Made by a program: the position numbers and the translations under genes | Part shown: in pieces, positions 21,441-33,779 of the stretch | Layout of the letters: every line of letters begins with the position of its first letter | How positions within the stretch are numbered: the first letter of the stretch is position 1 | Source: Cycas panzhihuaensis | Lineage: Eukaryota > Cycadophyta | Length of the DNA stretch: 64,000 nucleotides | Direction of reading: 5' to 3' | Assembly (NCBI GenBank): GCA_023213395.1 | Contig: CM041465.1 | Span: forward strand, 166,353,741 to 166,417,740 | Notes under the pieces: generated by a model | Databases searched by the model: none | What the model saw: the letters and a program-made list of their open reading frames with translations, nothing else | What the model was told of the DNA's origin: nothing

Positions 21441-22143
21441 ATGCCTAAAGCGTGAACAAGCACGTCATTCGATCCTAAAGCTTCCAAGAGGAGTATTTGT
21501 TGCTCGGGGCAGCTTCTCAAGATGTCCATGATGGACATCCTGGCAGCCACGGTAAGAAGCTCTTCAACCACGGAGAAAGGCCTACCCCTCCTTGTGGGTT
21601 AGGTAAGGGCTCTCCTAAAGTCGAAGTGACTGGGGTAGATGGGAATGCTTTTGGTAAGCGCAGGAATCTCTGGAGGAACAACTTTCAGAGGAGGATCAAG
21701 GTGCGATGTAGATGCAGAGGCACCAGTTGCCTCTTTCGCGACTTGAGACCGAGTCAAGGCATAAAGGGGAGTGGTCTCAAGCATCTGGATCATCTTCTTT
21801 CCCTTGTTACAGGACCGCGAAGGTGAAGGAGCATGGCAGTCAGGGGAGTGCGAAGAGGATGATGAACCTCATGCACCCTTCCCTCTACCATGCGAAGGGC
21901 GAGAATCGGGGGATCTATCCCGATTCCAGTTGTTTCTTTATTAAACATTGCAATCATGTTCCCCATATTTGGGGAACGAATCCCTATGAACAGAGTGATC
22001 GAGATTGGGCCTCGATGCCCGTCTAGGAGATTAATCGCGTAGTGGGGCATCATGTGGGTGTTGCTCCCGACAATGCGAGTCATCGTGAAAACATTTCCCG
22101 TGGATGGAGCACCACCTCTTCTCAAGGAGAGGATCGACTCTCC

Positions 22144-24087
22144 TTACTTGAGAAGGTTGGGTGCCACCCCCTTTGGGGGAACGACATGAGAAGCTTGTTG
22201 AATTGGTTTGTGGGAGGTTAGCGATGAAGGGGATTGGAGTTTAAGCTCCTTCATTGTGCACTCGAATGAGCATATAGCAGAAGTGAGGGGGTCCAAAGTC
22301 CTCTTAGTAGGATGAGAGGTAGACCTGGCAGGTTGCGAAGGTTTGGTTTCCTTGGCTGGGGGAGGTGCCTCACGACATTGTGAGGGCTTAAGAGGCCTCT
22401 TGAGTCTGACTTGGATCTTAATAGCCTCTAACGCTAAGTACTTCATGATCGCGGAGTCGCACGTGGTTACCCCTATTTTGAGGACTTCCACATGCACTTC
22501 GGGGTAAAGTGCATTAACGAAAAGATCTCGCTTCAACTCCTAAGGCAACGTGGCCTTGGTAGAGTGAAGGAGATCATGGAATCATCGCACAAAGTCATGA
22601 TTCATTTCATCATGACCTTGTTTGAGCGAAAGGAGCAATTTCATTCTGCTCTCGAATGGATGGGCTACGTCAAAGTAATTAATGAATTCATCCATCAATT
22701 GCTAGAATGAAGAAATGGAGTGGGCAGGGAGACAGTAGAACTATTTAAGGGCGTCGCCCTACAAGGTTCACAGAAATAGCTTCATTAGGATGTGGTCGTA
22801 AGCCCAGTAGTCTATGTATGCCATAGAGAAACTACGCACATGCTCAACTGGGTCTTGCGACGAAGTTCCGTTAAATTTAGGAACTTCAAGAGGGTGAGGC
22901 AGTAGGTTAGTCCTTAATGCCTCAACAGATAGTGGCATTGACTTGTAGTCCATGAAGAGATGTGCTCTTACATGGGCCAAAGGATCAATGAACGGTAAAG
23001 AGGCAGGAATGGATAGGGGTGGTAAACCCATCCCTGCTTGGGGAAACGCCCCTTGCTGGAAGGGGGATTATGGATAAACGCATTGGAAGGGAGGCATGCT
23101 CCCTTGCGGAGGCGTGGCAAAAGGAGTTGCACTAGATGGAGGAAACGAAGGGTGCGGGACTAGATTCTTCCTATATAGGCCACCTATGGGTGGCGTAACC
23201 CCATATGGATGTAATGGGTCTACCCCATAAGCTGGAAGATGGTTTCCCCTACCCTGCCCCTAAGGTTAAGATGCATAACCCGGGGGTAAGTAAAGGGAAG
23301 GACCACTAGATGGGTTTCAAACGTATGTGGGAGCAAGTCCCACATAGTTAGTAGCAGTATCACTATTAGGACCTCTAGGTCTACTAGGGAACGCATATGC
23401 TACGTTTGAAGATGGCACATTTGTTTGACTTGGGAATGGCATGCTAACCCTAAGTTAGGGAAAGGACACGCCAAGAACGGGTCCTGAAGAAGTAGGACCA
23501 TGGATAGGAATAGATGGTGTAACATTTATCTTTGGAGCCAGTGTAGACACAACATAGGACAAGTGCACACAGGTGGAAGGATCATTTGTTGTAGGAGTCA
23601 CAAGTGCGGATGAAGAAGGCACTCTATCGCACAAAGCTTCTTCAAACCACCTGGGACGTGGTTGATGGCGAGTTGCTCGACAGTACTCGCTAATCGCTTC
23701 AACCACGTCAGCAGGAGGGGTATCCTCATAGACATACGAGGTTGATGGGATCTCAAATGTCAGGGACCCCTCAGGGCGCTCCTCATAAGATTCACTAATC
23801 GGATGGTGAGTCTTGTGAAGAGGCGAGCCTTCTGCTACATGAGCAGAAGGATGAAGGTCAGAAGGGTGAAACTAGTCACTCGGATAATAGATGGGATCGT
23901 CACCCTCGTGGGTGGATCCCAGACCAGACGTGGGAAACTCTTGAGTTCCCGAGACCATGGTATGGTAGGCCCAATCAGACTGGTAACCTTCCATTGTCGA
24001 ACTGAAATTCGATGACGGAAGGGAACAATACGATGGGTCTTCTAACAACGACGGTAGACCTCGCAAGCGACGTGAGAAACGTCGCAT
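22144..24087 (-). pseudogene. Gag of element C
   Basis: A likely start is at 23,994 (MEGYQSDWAYHTMV) or 24,087. The frame runs with one stop through an S/T/P-rich N-terminus (VEAISEYCRATRHQPRPRWF) to about 23,455. The conserved Gag core is at about 22,560-22,900 (LEVPKFNGTSSQDPVEHVRS), followed by a helical segment ending ISSF.QLMDEFINYFDV. The C-terminal 130 codons at 22,144-22,536 are K/P-rich. The core aligns position by position with B's Gag, so B and C are close relatives. Confidence 0.88.
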
Positions 24088-24238
24088 GCAATGCCTTTAC
24101 GAACATTGTTAGAAGAAAGAGAAAGGGGTATGAAATAAATATGTTGGGGGTTGCCCAACTAAAAAGTAAGACAAGAAAGCTACCTAAAAGTAAGAACACC
24201 AACAGGAAAGGGAAGCGAGACTAGTTCCCTTATTGGTA

Positions 24239-24255
24239 GTTCCCCAGTATGGTCA
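24239..24255 (-). other. Primer-binding site of element C
   Basis: The minus strand reads TGACCATACTGGGGAAC four bases after the 5' LTR end. It resembles the TGGCGAC...CTGGGGA site of Ogre/Tat elements and matches B's site at 4,070-4,086 in 15 of 17 bases. It confirms that 24,260-26,838 is the 5' LTR. Confidence 0.65.
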
Positions 24256-24259
24256 TTAG

Positions 24260-26838
24260 TGAAATGCTGTCCGCAGGGTGGTATCCCTACGTTTAGCAAG
24301 AAATAGGTTATGCAAGACTAGGTTGGGCTAAACAGCAAGGACTTACCTCGCAGGACGTCCGTGCACTGGAGCGCAGATTCGGGACCTGCAAAGGTGCCTG
24401 GTTGCTTCTAGGTAGTCACAAAGGGCGAGGCCTTCCTACCCTTCGGATGGCCGAGAAGAGGAGGAAAGAACCTAGCAAGTTACGTCTTCTCAAGGAGGTG
24501 AGAAGGCAACACGAGAACGAGATGCACGTGTAACATGACGTCTAAGCATAGGCTGGTCAAGAGAGCTAAGTGTGGATAACTCCGGCTTGAAAGGAACTAT
24601 CTAAGTGTACTAGATTAACAGCTAAATAAAAGATACGTAAAGCAAATGTATGTTCTTTTTATCTTTCAATTTCCTATATGTTTCTTACTATGCAAGCATG
24701 TGCACAAAGAACAACACTATAAAGAAAATACATGAGGATAAGAAAAATACCTGGACTGGTGTCTGAATGGAGTGCTACGCATCTCTTCGCTTCCCGCTCC
24801 TTCTCACTCCACTTGTTGGACACGCGAAACTGATCAGTGATGGATGCCGTGAATGACCAAAGAGGGGCTAGCTTACCTCCCCAATGCATACAAAAAGCGA
24901 ATAGCAAATGACAGAAAATAATGAAAAGCAATAAAGATGGAACTAACCTACAAATGGGTTTGCTTCATTCGCTACTCCACCAATGCGAGATCCTATCAAT
25001 CAAACAGATAAGTATCTCCCTCCGGAAGAGGGGCCACAAAATAGATCTAATAAATGTATCTAAACTTAGAAGAAACAGAATTAAACTAAGTTAAGCATAT
25101 GCATATTATTTAATGAAATAACTTCCAATAAAGTTTCTGCAAATAGTCATCGCAAATGACATCCAAAACAAGAGTATAGCCTCAGAATGGCTAACTCACC
25201 CACGGAAAGTCTCCACTTAGCCTCGGGAAAGGAAAACGAACTTGCAGGAATAACATGGGGTAGCAAACAATGAGAAGTAAAAAGTGAAGGAAAAGTAGAC
25301 AAGTGCACCCAAAGGACGAAGTGCTACGGGCAGCAAATCATCCAAATGGATGGGTTGCAAGTTGCAAGCCAATGAAGAGCAGTTTTGGAGCTTATGAGGT
25401 GCCCAAAACCAGTGAGTAGGGGCTAGAACCAGCGAGGCAAGGGGCTACCAACGCTGGTTTAGATTTGGGAGTAGATTCCCAAGTCTCTAGCCAAGCTCTA
25501 AGAGAGGAAATGGGTGCAGGGGGAAAGGAAACAAGGGTTTGGACCCTTGGAGAGAAGGTCTACAAGGGGGACTGACCTCACCTTTCTCCCTCAAATTCCC
25601 TTTGTGTAATCCCCTCTACACAGCCACCTTAAGGTAGGCTTGCAAGACCGTATGGGGAGGCTCTACAATCCTCAAATCTTAAGATCTAGTAACGAACTAA
25701 GTAGGGAATCAAGAAAGCAAATAAAACAAATATTTATTTGCTAAAAAACTGTAAAAAGAGAGGCACAAATCACAAAGCAAGCAAGTAGGGTACCTTGTAG
25801 AGAGGAGAAGAAGTATGTATCTACTGGAAAATAGTAGGAGAAACTAGCATTCAGTAAAGTTTGGTGGCAGGTTTGGAAGAGGAGACCAATGTGTGAAAAA
25901 TCCTGTGAGTTGGTGCCCTTTGAAGCTTGTCCTTTTGGGAGTCCTTGAAGAATATCCTCCTTGCAACTTTGTAGACCTGCAAAAAGATGTTGAGCTTGCT
26001 ATTCCTAAGCATGAGAGATAGTAATGGTCTCTGGTGAAGAGTAGCAACTGAGAATCTTGGTTCTGCAGTAGTTTTCTGTGGAAGATTTTATAGAGTTCCT
26101 TGTAAAAATGAGCTAAGAATTCTTGAAAATGAAGAAAACTTTTGGTTTTATCCCCTGCTCACTGCAAGTGAACATTAGGGATCTCAGGGCAGTTTAAATG
26201 TGCAAGTGCCACGCGGCAGTTCCGCAAGAAAAGTGAAAACTGCCGCATGATTTTAAAAAACTTCTTCAAATAGTCGTACCGCGGTAAACTTCACGGTACC
26301 ATGGCAAAGATCGTGGTATTGCTAAGTTTATAGCAATACGAACCTGGAAACAAAAAAAAAGTAAAAACTAGGGTTTGGAGCAAAACAGAGAGCAAATCAA
26401 GGCTGGAAACAGCTGGGGGGAGTGCCCAGGTGATAGACAAGTGGCCAGGAAAGTGAACTTGGTCTCAACCAAGGATTCAATCTGACTTGGAAGAGACTAC
26501 AACATGAACAAGGTGTCGTAAAAAGGGTGAACACAACTAGCTGAGGCATCTTGAGGGATCATGGAGACGAAGTGGGTGGCTATGCGCCATATGGGGTGTA
26601 ACATTCACTGAAGAATGCCCCCATTGTGAGTCATCATAGGCTAAAAGGCGTGCAATAAGCACATGCAAAGTGATCAAGCAAGAAGATAATGCAATCATAC
26701 AAATGGCAAGTAAGTGTGCATCAGGTAATCCATACTAAGCAATCTCAATCAAATAGGAGTGAAGAGAGAAGTAAAAACATATACCTAAGCTTACCTGAGT
26801 CGATGTGTCTCAAGTCCATTTCCAGTAGTTGGGAAACA
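24260..26838 (-). mobile_element. 5' LTR of element C (2,579 bp)
   Basis: On the plus strand it runs from TGAAATGCTGTCCGCAGGG to TTGGGAAACA and is followed by CCAAC at 26,839-26,843. It differs from the other LTR at about one site in ten in the stretches compared, nearly all transitions. It would contain the promoter for the minus-strand transcript. Confidence 0.95.
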
Positions 26839-26843
26839 CCAAC

Positions 26844-27400
26844 TACGAGCATTTCTTAGGCTCATAGGGTTTTATCAATGCTTTGTATGTAACTATGCTG
26901 CTCTTGCCACCCCATTAACTAACCTCCTTTGTAAAGAGGCTTTTCAATGGTCTCCCGAAGTAGAGGCTTCCTTTTCCCACCTCAAGGTTGTAATAACCTC
27001 CACTCTGGTCCTCATCACTCCTGATTTTAACCAACCCTTCCAACTTGAATATGATGCTTTAGGGTTTGGTTTAGGTGCAGTCCTAATGCAAGACTCTCAT
27101 CCCATTGCATTTGAAAGCCAAAAATTAAAAGACCACGAGCTTCATCTCTCTACATATTAGAAAGAAATGAAGGCTATTCTCCATGCTGTTGATAAATGGT
27201 AGCAATGTCTCTTAGGTTCTAAGTTCACTATTCTTACAGATCATCATAGCCTCCATAATTTATTGACTCATCCAGTCTTGTCTGAAGAACAAGCTAAGTG
27301 GGTTCATCGATTACAAGTCTTTGACTTCTCAATAGCATATAAAAAAGGTAAAGACAATACAGTGGCAGATGCTCTTTCACGTCTCCATCCTAACGATAAT
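26844..27400 (+). pseudogene. RT C-terminus and RNase H of element A (resumed)
   Basis: The RT frame resumes right after CCAAC with LRAFLRLIGFYQCFVCNYAA. The RNase H follows: FQLEYDALGFGLGAVLMQDS (first Asp, in Y-D-A instead of the usual C-D-A), HPIAFESQKLKDHELHLSTY, FTILTDHHSLHNLLTHPVLS and YKKGKDNTVADALSRL. Two stops, one where a Trp codon is expected after DKW, interrupt the frame. Confidence 0.9.
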
Positions 27401-28620
27401 GTTCCTAACCCAAGCCTCCATGCCATCAGCAACCCCTAACCCCTTTGGCTTGATGAACTATGTGTTGAAAATCAAACCCAGCCAAACTATCATAATTGGA
27501 GAGAGAAAGTTCTCGCCCATAAAGGTTGGTCAACCTTCAACAATCACCTCCTCTACCACAATCGTATCTTTGTCCATCCCTCCTGCTCATTCATCCCTAA
27601 AATCCTAACAGTATACCACTCATCCCCCCTTGGCGGCCACTCTGGCTTTGATAAGACTTATCGATGGATTTGTGTAGATTTCTTTTGGCCCTATATGAAG
27701 ACCACCATATTCACCTTCGTATCAGAATGTGACACCTGTCAATGAAATAAAGTTGAGACCAAACCTCTCCTTGGCCTTCTCCAACTATTAAATATTCCGC
27801 AAGGCAAGTAGCAAGATATTGCCATGGACTTCATCACGGGCCTACCCCCATCTGTCAGGTTTGACTCCATTTAGGTAATCATTGATCGATTAACCAAGTA
27901 CTCACACTTTCTCCCAGTTCATACCTCATATTCATCCTCCCGTCTCGTTGATTTATATGTCTGATTAATATTTCGCATCCATGGTTTTCCATCATCTATC
28001 GTTTGTGATCGAGACCCTAAGTTTACTAGCTCCTTTTGGAAAGAACTCTTTAAGGCTATTAGAACATCATTTAACATGAGCTCTGCCTACCACCCACAAA
28101 TAGATGGCCAATCCAAGGTTCTAAACAAAACTTTAGAAACTTATCTACATTGCTTTGCTTCATAACACCAAGTTAAGTGGACCTCATGGCTTGCCCTGGT
28201 CGAGTATTGGTATAACTCCTCCCATCATTCTGCCATTGGTATGTCCCCTTTTTTGGCTCTTTATGGATACCACCCACCTTCTCACCATACCCTAGCCATG
28301 AATTTTAGAATAGCTTCTATGCAACAAAAGCTTCAAGAAATGGATCACATCTTGCATGCCCTTCGGCAAAATCTAGCTAGTGCTCGAAATCAAATAAAGC
28401 AACTAGTAGACCGCCACTGATCCAATCAATCCTTTGATATTGGAGATCTAGTATACCTCCACCTCCAACCTTATAATCAACAATCACTCAAGTCCCATCA
28501 AGGGCATAAACTAAGCCCTCGCTACTATGGCCCTTATAAGATCCTACACAAAATTGGTGAAGTTGCTTATGCCCTTGAACCCCCCCCAAACACTAATATT
28601 CATAATGTCTTCCACATGTC
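27401..28620 (+). pseudogene. Integrase of element A
   Basis: The zinc-binding region reads YHSSPLGGHSGFDKTYRW, then SECDTCQ. The core has MDFITGLPPSVRFDSI (Asp) and IVCDRDPKFTSSFWKELF (Asp). At the Glu position it reads DGQSKVLNKTLE, where the catalytic Glu is Lys. The C-terminal SH3-like part (GDLVYLHLQPYNQQSL to GPYKILHKIGEVAYAL) and HNVFHMSCLKKYLG follow. Several TAA/TAG codons stand where Q or W is expected. Confidence 0.9.
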
Positions 28621-28860
28621 CTGCCTAAAAAAATACCTTGGAGCTAAAGTTACATCCCACATAACCCTTCCCATTCTCTTTGAAGAACAAACTCTTACAA
28701 CTCCTCCTGATAAAATCCTTACCAGTCGCCAGCGCCGCCTCCGGAATTGCACTATTTCTGAACACTTGGTACAGTGGGTCGGTTGTGATGTTGATGAAGC
28801 TACTTAGGAGTCAGAAGAGTTCATCCAGAAACATCCTCATCTCTAATGCTGCGGGGACTT
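28621..28860 (+). pseudogene. Chromodomain at the C-terminus of A's integrase
   Basis: After the integrase the frame continues PDKILTSRQRRLRN, then HLVQWVGCDVDEAT, a stop where the conserved Trp belongs, and ESEEFIQKHPHL. This is the K.W...EDATWE layout of plant chromoviruses, which directs insertion to particular chromatin. The Trp codon TGG has become TAG. Downstream a polypurine tract AAGGGGGGAC (28,871-28,880) leads into the right LTR. Confidence 0.85.
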
Positions 28861-28881
28861 AGTGTCTTAGAAGGGGGGACC

Positions 28882-29284
28882 TATAACATAACCCCACCTT
28901 TCCTTAGCAAGAAGGAACCACCAATAAGTAAGGATTAAGGGGTTTAGTAAGTTATGTGTATAGACCGCTAAGTCGTCCAATAAGATGTAAGGCCACTAGG
29001 GCCACCAATAGAGTTATGTGTATGGACTGCTAAGTTGTCCAATAAGATGTAAGGCCGTTAGGGCCACTAATAGAATCATTAAAGATAAAGACCCTTACTT
29101 ATGTATTTAAAGGGTTAAACCACTCATAATGTTATTGAGTATGATATCTTGAAAGGAGAAAGTACTTTGGTACTCATTTTGGTTATTCATTTTTTGTGAT
29201 TTGCTTACACATTCATGTTATTTGGCTTTATTTTTTGCTAATAATCACTTCTACAAGCCTAGATTTCTAAGAAGGAATGGTCCA
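28882..29284 (+). mobile_element. Right (3') LTR of element A (403 bp)
   Basis: It starts TATAACATAACCCC (TG changed to TA) and ends GGTCCA. It is followed by GGATC (29,285-29,289) and B's gag. A polypurine tract lies at 28,871-28,880. It contains the same 62-bp tandem duplication and TATTTAAAG box as the left LTR. Differences from the left copy are mainly transitions. Confidence 0.95.
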
Positions 29285-30290
29285 GGATCCTACTTCTCAT
29301 ATATGGGTATTTGCACTTGCTTGTATAGATTTCATATTGTATGATTATATCATGATGCACGTATTCCCTAAATTACTTCAAGACAATGCCTTGGAATGGT
29401 TTAGTTGTCTTCCTTTTGCTTCCATCATCTCGTTCCAATAATTAGTTGACTCTTTTATCAACTATTTTGATGTAATAAGACTCTTTAAGTTAGGCATTAA
29501 ATCCTTATTGGCTATTAAGTAGAACCACAATGAGACCTCAAGAGACTTTATTAGAAGATTCTAAGACCAAGTACATGCATGCCACTTATGTCTTGATCCT
29601 AGCCTATTATTTGATCTGTTTACTAATGCTTTGATACCCCATGTACATCTAAAAGTTCTAAAACTTGGACCTCAAATGTATAAAGAAGTGATTGATTAAT
29701 GCTTAGCCTTAGAAATATTTAAGATTCAAGTGGGTATTAAGAAGGTTAAGAAACCTATGCCTTCTAAAGAAATTGTTTAAATGACAAAGGCATCCCATCT
29801 TGAACCCACTTATGATCACTTGAATTCTTCAATAAGATGATTAGAATATGAGATCAACACTAAGTTGTATGTTAATGGTCCTTCTCAGAGTCAGCCTTTG
29901 CAACAGAGCAAAGTTATCCATCTTACTAAAGGAAGGAAGAAACAAGCTTCTCCTCCACCTTCTCCTCCCTTTATAAAGACAAAATGGTGCTCATACCATC
30001 AAACAGATGCTCATGATAGAAGTGAGTATCGTATCATTCAAAATACAACTCAAAACGCAAATGTTCAACTAAATCGCTCCTCTAAGTCATCTTAAGACCA
30101 AATAATCCATAAGTATATTTTACCTCAATATAATAAGAAAGCAAAAAAAGATGATAAAGGTAAGGAAAAGTAGGTGCAAGATGATGAAGATGAACTTTCG
30201 AGTTCTAATTCATCAAAAAAGACTACCTCTCCCTCAAACCCTCCAATGAAAAGGACTAACAACTAATCTCACCCACCTCCTAAAGGTGGT
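29285..30290 (+). pseudogene. Tat-type Gag, core and C-terminal part (element B, resumed)
   Basis: The frame continues PTSHIWVFALACIDFIL, LLQDNALEWFSCLPFAS, SFINYFDVIRLFKLGIKSLL and IPHVHLKVLKLGPQMYKEVI. It then gives a K/S/P-rich tail with WCSYHQTDAHDRSEY at about 29,985-30,030. That last motif is the Tat-type knuckle C-X2-H-X4-H-X4, with the final Cys changed to Tyr. A segment at 30,301-30,527 continues into the region before protease. Stops replace Q codons repeatedly. Confidence 0.8.
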
Positions 30291-30689
30291 GATACCAAGA
30301 GAACTATAAATATGGTGGAGACTATAAAGAGTGCATGTCCATCTAAATCATCTGATGATTTGATGGTAAGGAATCCCGACTCTTTACCTCTAGTACCCCC
30401 TCATCCCATTAGGTTTAGGTCCATTCCCTCCAGTATAAAGGATGGATATTTCTCCTTAGTAGAGGAATTAAAGATAATTTCAGTCAGTATATCAGTTATT
30501 GATTTGTTGAAGTGCTTCCCCAAGTAATGTCAACTTTTGTTTAATGCATTAGGAGTTCCTATAATAGTCTCTTCATCTACCTCTATACTTTCTTTTGACC
30601 TAGTTGTCGTGCCTAGTCATTTGACTCATGCACTAAATGGCATACCTCTATTTTATATTGAAATTATAAAGGATGGTATTAATATTAAA

Positions 30690-31010
30690 TGAGTTAGAAT
30701 TGATGAGAGATCATATATCAATGTAATCCCTCTTTATCTTGTTGAGGATTTGGAGATTTCTATTTTTGATCTATGTGAATGGATTTTCCAAGGGTATGAT
30801 AAGAATCACAAGGTGCCCTTAGGTCATGTCACTCTTTCTCTCACGTTAGAAGAAAAGACAATCCTTACTAATCTTACCATTATCGACCTAGACTTAGAGT
30901 ATAATATCCTTTTGGGTAGACCCTGGATCACCCAAATATTAGTAGTTTATTCCTCCCTCTTTGGTGAAATTAGGTTCATCCATAAGGGAGAAATAAAAAT
31001 TTTCAAGTGA
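30690..31010 (+). pseudogene. Aspartic protease of element B
   Basis: The frame reads VRIDERSYINVIPLYLVEDL, in which D-E-R-S stands where Tat proteases have D-N-G-S, so the active site is damaged. Downstream are FDLCEWIFQGYDKNHKVPLG, then LTIIDLDLEYNILLGRPWI, the last being a strong Tat/Ogre protease signature. The frame ends at 31,010. Confidence 0.82.
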
Positions 31011-32150
31011 AAGATGAAACCCATTGAACAAACAGTTTCTCTTATTAAGACTTTTCAGAACGTGGTGAATCCTTGAACTCTTCAAAGTACTTCTTTCAAT
31101 CACTTGGTTTAGGTTAATACTTTTCTATTGAAGGCCCTTCTACTCATCTAGAAGTAAAGGATGTGGATGTAGTTGAGATTATCCCTTTGTCATCAGGTTC
31201 CTCATCTATCCCTACTTCTCTAGACTCAATTGATTGGTCTTCAACTTCTTCTTCTTCTTCTTCTATTCCTAATGAAGAAATAACTTCTCGTTCTATCATA
31301 TCTCATGGAGGTCCACATGTGACTAGGCTTATTAATATAGATGCTTTCTCTCCTATTCATCCCCACTTTTCACAAGTGTTGTGTTTATCCTCAGAGGCAA
31401 ATGTAGTGGTTCCTTCTATTATTAATCCTCTATTAAGCACTTCTTCTACTTGAGTTACATATGATTCTTGTATTAATGCTTCCCTATCTTTCTTTCAATT
31501 TTCTTTCTTTATAGCATGGTTGAATAGACATAATAAGAAGATGTTGTTGCATTATCATTCAAACTTAGAATCAAGGAGTGGAGATATTGATTTACTTGAT
31601 ACAGGTTAAAATAATCAAGATATTTCCACTAGAGTAAGGGAAGTTAATTCAATCTCCACCATTTCTTTTCCTTCCTATCCTCATGTGGATCCTTCATCAT
31701 CCTCTCTCATCTTGATATCTTTATCTAATCAAGAGTGTAGATTGAATCATTAAGAACTAAACTAAATTTTTTCTTTAATTTAAGAGCTTGTTAATAGGCC
31801 TATTTTCTTTTCTTATATTCCTTCAATCATTAAGTTTGTCCCCACCTATCCAAACTCTTTGGTTGATCTCCTTTCACCTTTCAAGCCTCTCTCTTTGTCC
31901 ACTTATCTACCTAATAACCTTCTCCTTGTCAACCTCTTCCATTTACATCATTTTGAAAATGACAAGATGATTATTGAGCATTTAGTAGGTTCATCTTCTA
32001 GTTTTCTTGATGGACATTATAAGTTGGGTTTCTAAAAAGTCATAGTTAATCATTCCTAACCTCAAGAGTCTGTTTCTCCAATAGATCATGCCCCTCCTTA
32101 TTTTAAGGAAGGAAATGTAATGCTTATAGAATAAATCATTGATGTAGACT
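31011..32150 (+). other. Serine-rich linker between protease and RT of element B
   Basis: An open frame at 31,163-31,453 is very rich in Ser (a run in WSSTSSSSSSIPNEE). It is followed by more broken frames with P/S content. No domain was recognised. Its position matches the linker of C at 20,321-21,079. Confidence 0.55.
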
Positions 32151-33010
32151 TAGAGATAAGAGATATTCCTAGAATTATCAAATTGGGAGCTAGTTGTACT
32201 CCCCAAGAGATTTCCTAATTTAAGGATCTCTTTCATGAGTTTTACTCAGTTTTTGCATGGGACTATAGAGATATGTAAGGCCTTGACTCTTAAGTTGTTG
32301 AACACAATATCATGGTAATTCTTGGCATTAAATACAAATAATAAAATAATTCCCTATTCATCCATACCTCTCCCTTGTTATTAAATAGGAAATGGAGAAG
32401 TTGTTAGAAGCTAGATTCATTTAGAGTGTTAATTATTCTCAATGGGTTTCTAATATAGTTCCTGTAGTGAAAAAGAATGGTTCAATTCAAATACATATTG
32501 AATTTCATGATATCATTAAGTCATGTCCCAAGGATAATTTTCCTCTCCCTTTTCCTAATTAGATTTGGGACCAAACAGCCAGTTTTAAGGTAATGTCCCT
32601 TATAGATGGCTTTTTAGGATATAATCAAATCTCTATTTCACCTAGTGACTATCATAAGACCACTTTTACCACTCCTTGAGGAACTTTTTTTTATAAATTC
32701 ATGTCATTCATATTAAAGAATGCTAGTGCAACATATCAAAGAGCTATGGTCTATATTTTTCACAACTTAATTGGTAACATCGTCACTGTATATTTGGATG
32801 ATATGCTTGCTCTCTCATATAGAAGATGTTATCATTTCTATAACCTTATAATAATTTTTAAAAGATGTGAAAATTATGATTTATATCTTAATCCTTCTAA
32901 GTGTGTTTTCGCTATTACAACAGGAAAGATATTGGAAAATGTTGTTTCCCATGATGGGATTAGAATTGATCTGGATAAGATTAAATCAATTGTCAAAATA
33001 TCTTCCCATT
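32151..33010 (+). pseudogene. Reverse transcriptase of element B
   Basis: Motifs in order: CTPQEIS and SVFAWDYRDM near 32,190-32,280; EMEKLLEARFI; SNIVPVVKKNGSIQIHIEFH; CPKDNFPLPF; VMSLIDGFLGYNQISISP (first catalytic Asp); then 32,701-33,012 with VTVYLDDMLAL, where both Asp residues of the active site survive. DLYLNPSKCVFAITTGKILE and DGIRIDLDKIKSI close the domain. Q- and W-derived stops break it at many places. Confidence 0.9.
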
Positions 33011-33179
33011 AGATCCAAAAGCAAATAAAATCTTCTAGGTAGACTTGGTTTCTTAATACATTTCATCACTAATTTTGCTTTAGATGCTAAACCTATCACC
33101 AATCTTTTAAATAAAGATGTTGAGTTACAATGGACCCCTCAAGTTTAAGAGTCCTTTGATAAGTTGAAATAAGCCTTAG

Positions 33180-33715
33180 TTTCAGCATCAATTCTTACTC
33201 TGCCAAGGTTTAATAAATCATTCATTTTATATACTTCATCTATAGAGGAATCATTAGCGGGAATGCTAGCATAAGAGGACAACTTTGATAAAGAATAAGC
33301 TATCTATTTCATTAATAGGACCCTTGTGGATACTGAACTTTATTATCCTTTCCCTAAAAAAGAGTACCTTACTTTAATCTTTGCTACCAAGAAGTTACAC
33401 CACTACCTCCTTAGGAATAAGGTCCATCTCATTGCTAAATCAAATCCTATAAGATATTTACTTACTAAATTTAATATCACTGGTCAATTAGGTAAGTGGT
33501 CCTTATTGCTCTAAGAGTTTTATTTGCAAGTGATTAATAGCAAGTCTAGAAAAGGCATGATCATCCTAGAGATCATGGTTGATACTCCTCTTTCTAATCT
33601 TATTATTCAACCTATTGATAATTCCCTCCCAAATGAACACATTCTCTATATCCAAGGCATCCCTTCTAATGATCCATGGTATGGAGAAATTAGATTATAT
33701 CTTCATGATTAATCT
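33180..33715 (+). pseudogene. RNase H of element B
   Basis: The stretch FNKSFILYTSSIEESLAGML is followed by ELYYPFPKKEYLTLIFATKK, HYLLRNKVHLIAKSNPIRYL and GQLGKWSLLL, then LQVINSKSRKGMIILEIMVD. This is the same layout as C's RNase H. It lacks the first catalytic D in D-A-S and has stops near 33,273 and 33,514. Confidence 0.82.
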
Positions 33716-33779
33716 TTTCCTTCTCTTACTACTTTAAAGAAGGGAAGACAAATTCAAGATACTACGAGGCAATACCTTT

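Larger units (their letters stand above)
9981..26838 (-). mobile_element. Element C: 16.9-kb Tat/Ogre-type gypsy LTR retrotransposon
   Basis: C lies on the minus strand between CCAAC duplications at 9,976-9,980 and 26,839-26,843, inside A's RT. It has LTRs of 2,580 and 2,579 bp, a primer site at 24,239-24,255 and a polypurine tract at 12,561-12,572. Gene order on the minus strand is gag, protease, RT, RNase H, integrase, tandem repeats, an antisense ORF region, a second RNase H, and the 3' LTR. The long LTRs, D-N-G-S protease, absence of a chromodomain and extra 3' region fit the Tat/Ogre lineage. The LTRs differ by about 10%, mostly transitions. Confidence 0.92.

Noticed and set aside
20912-21448. 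178-codon plus-strand open frame
   Set aside because: It is the complement of C's protease and linker, which show real motifs on the minus strand.
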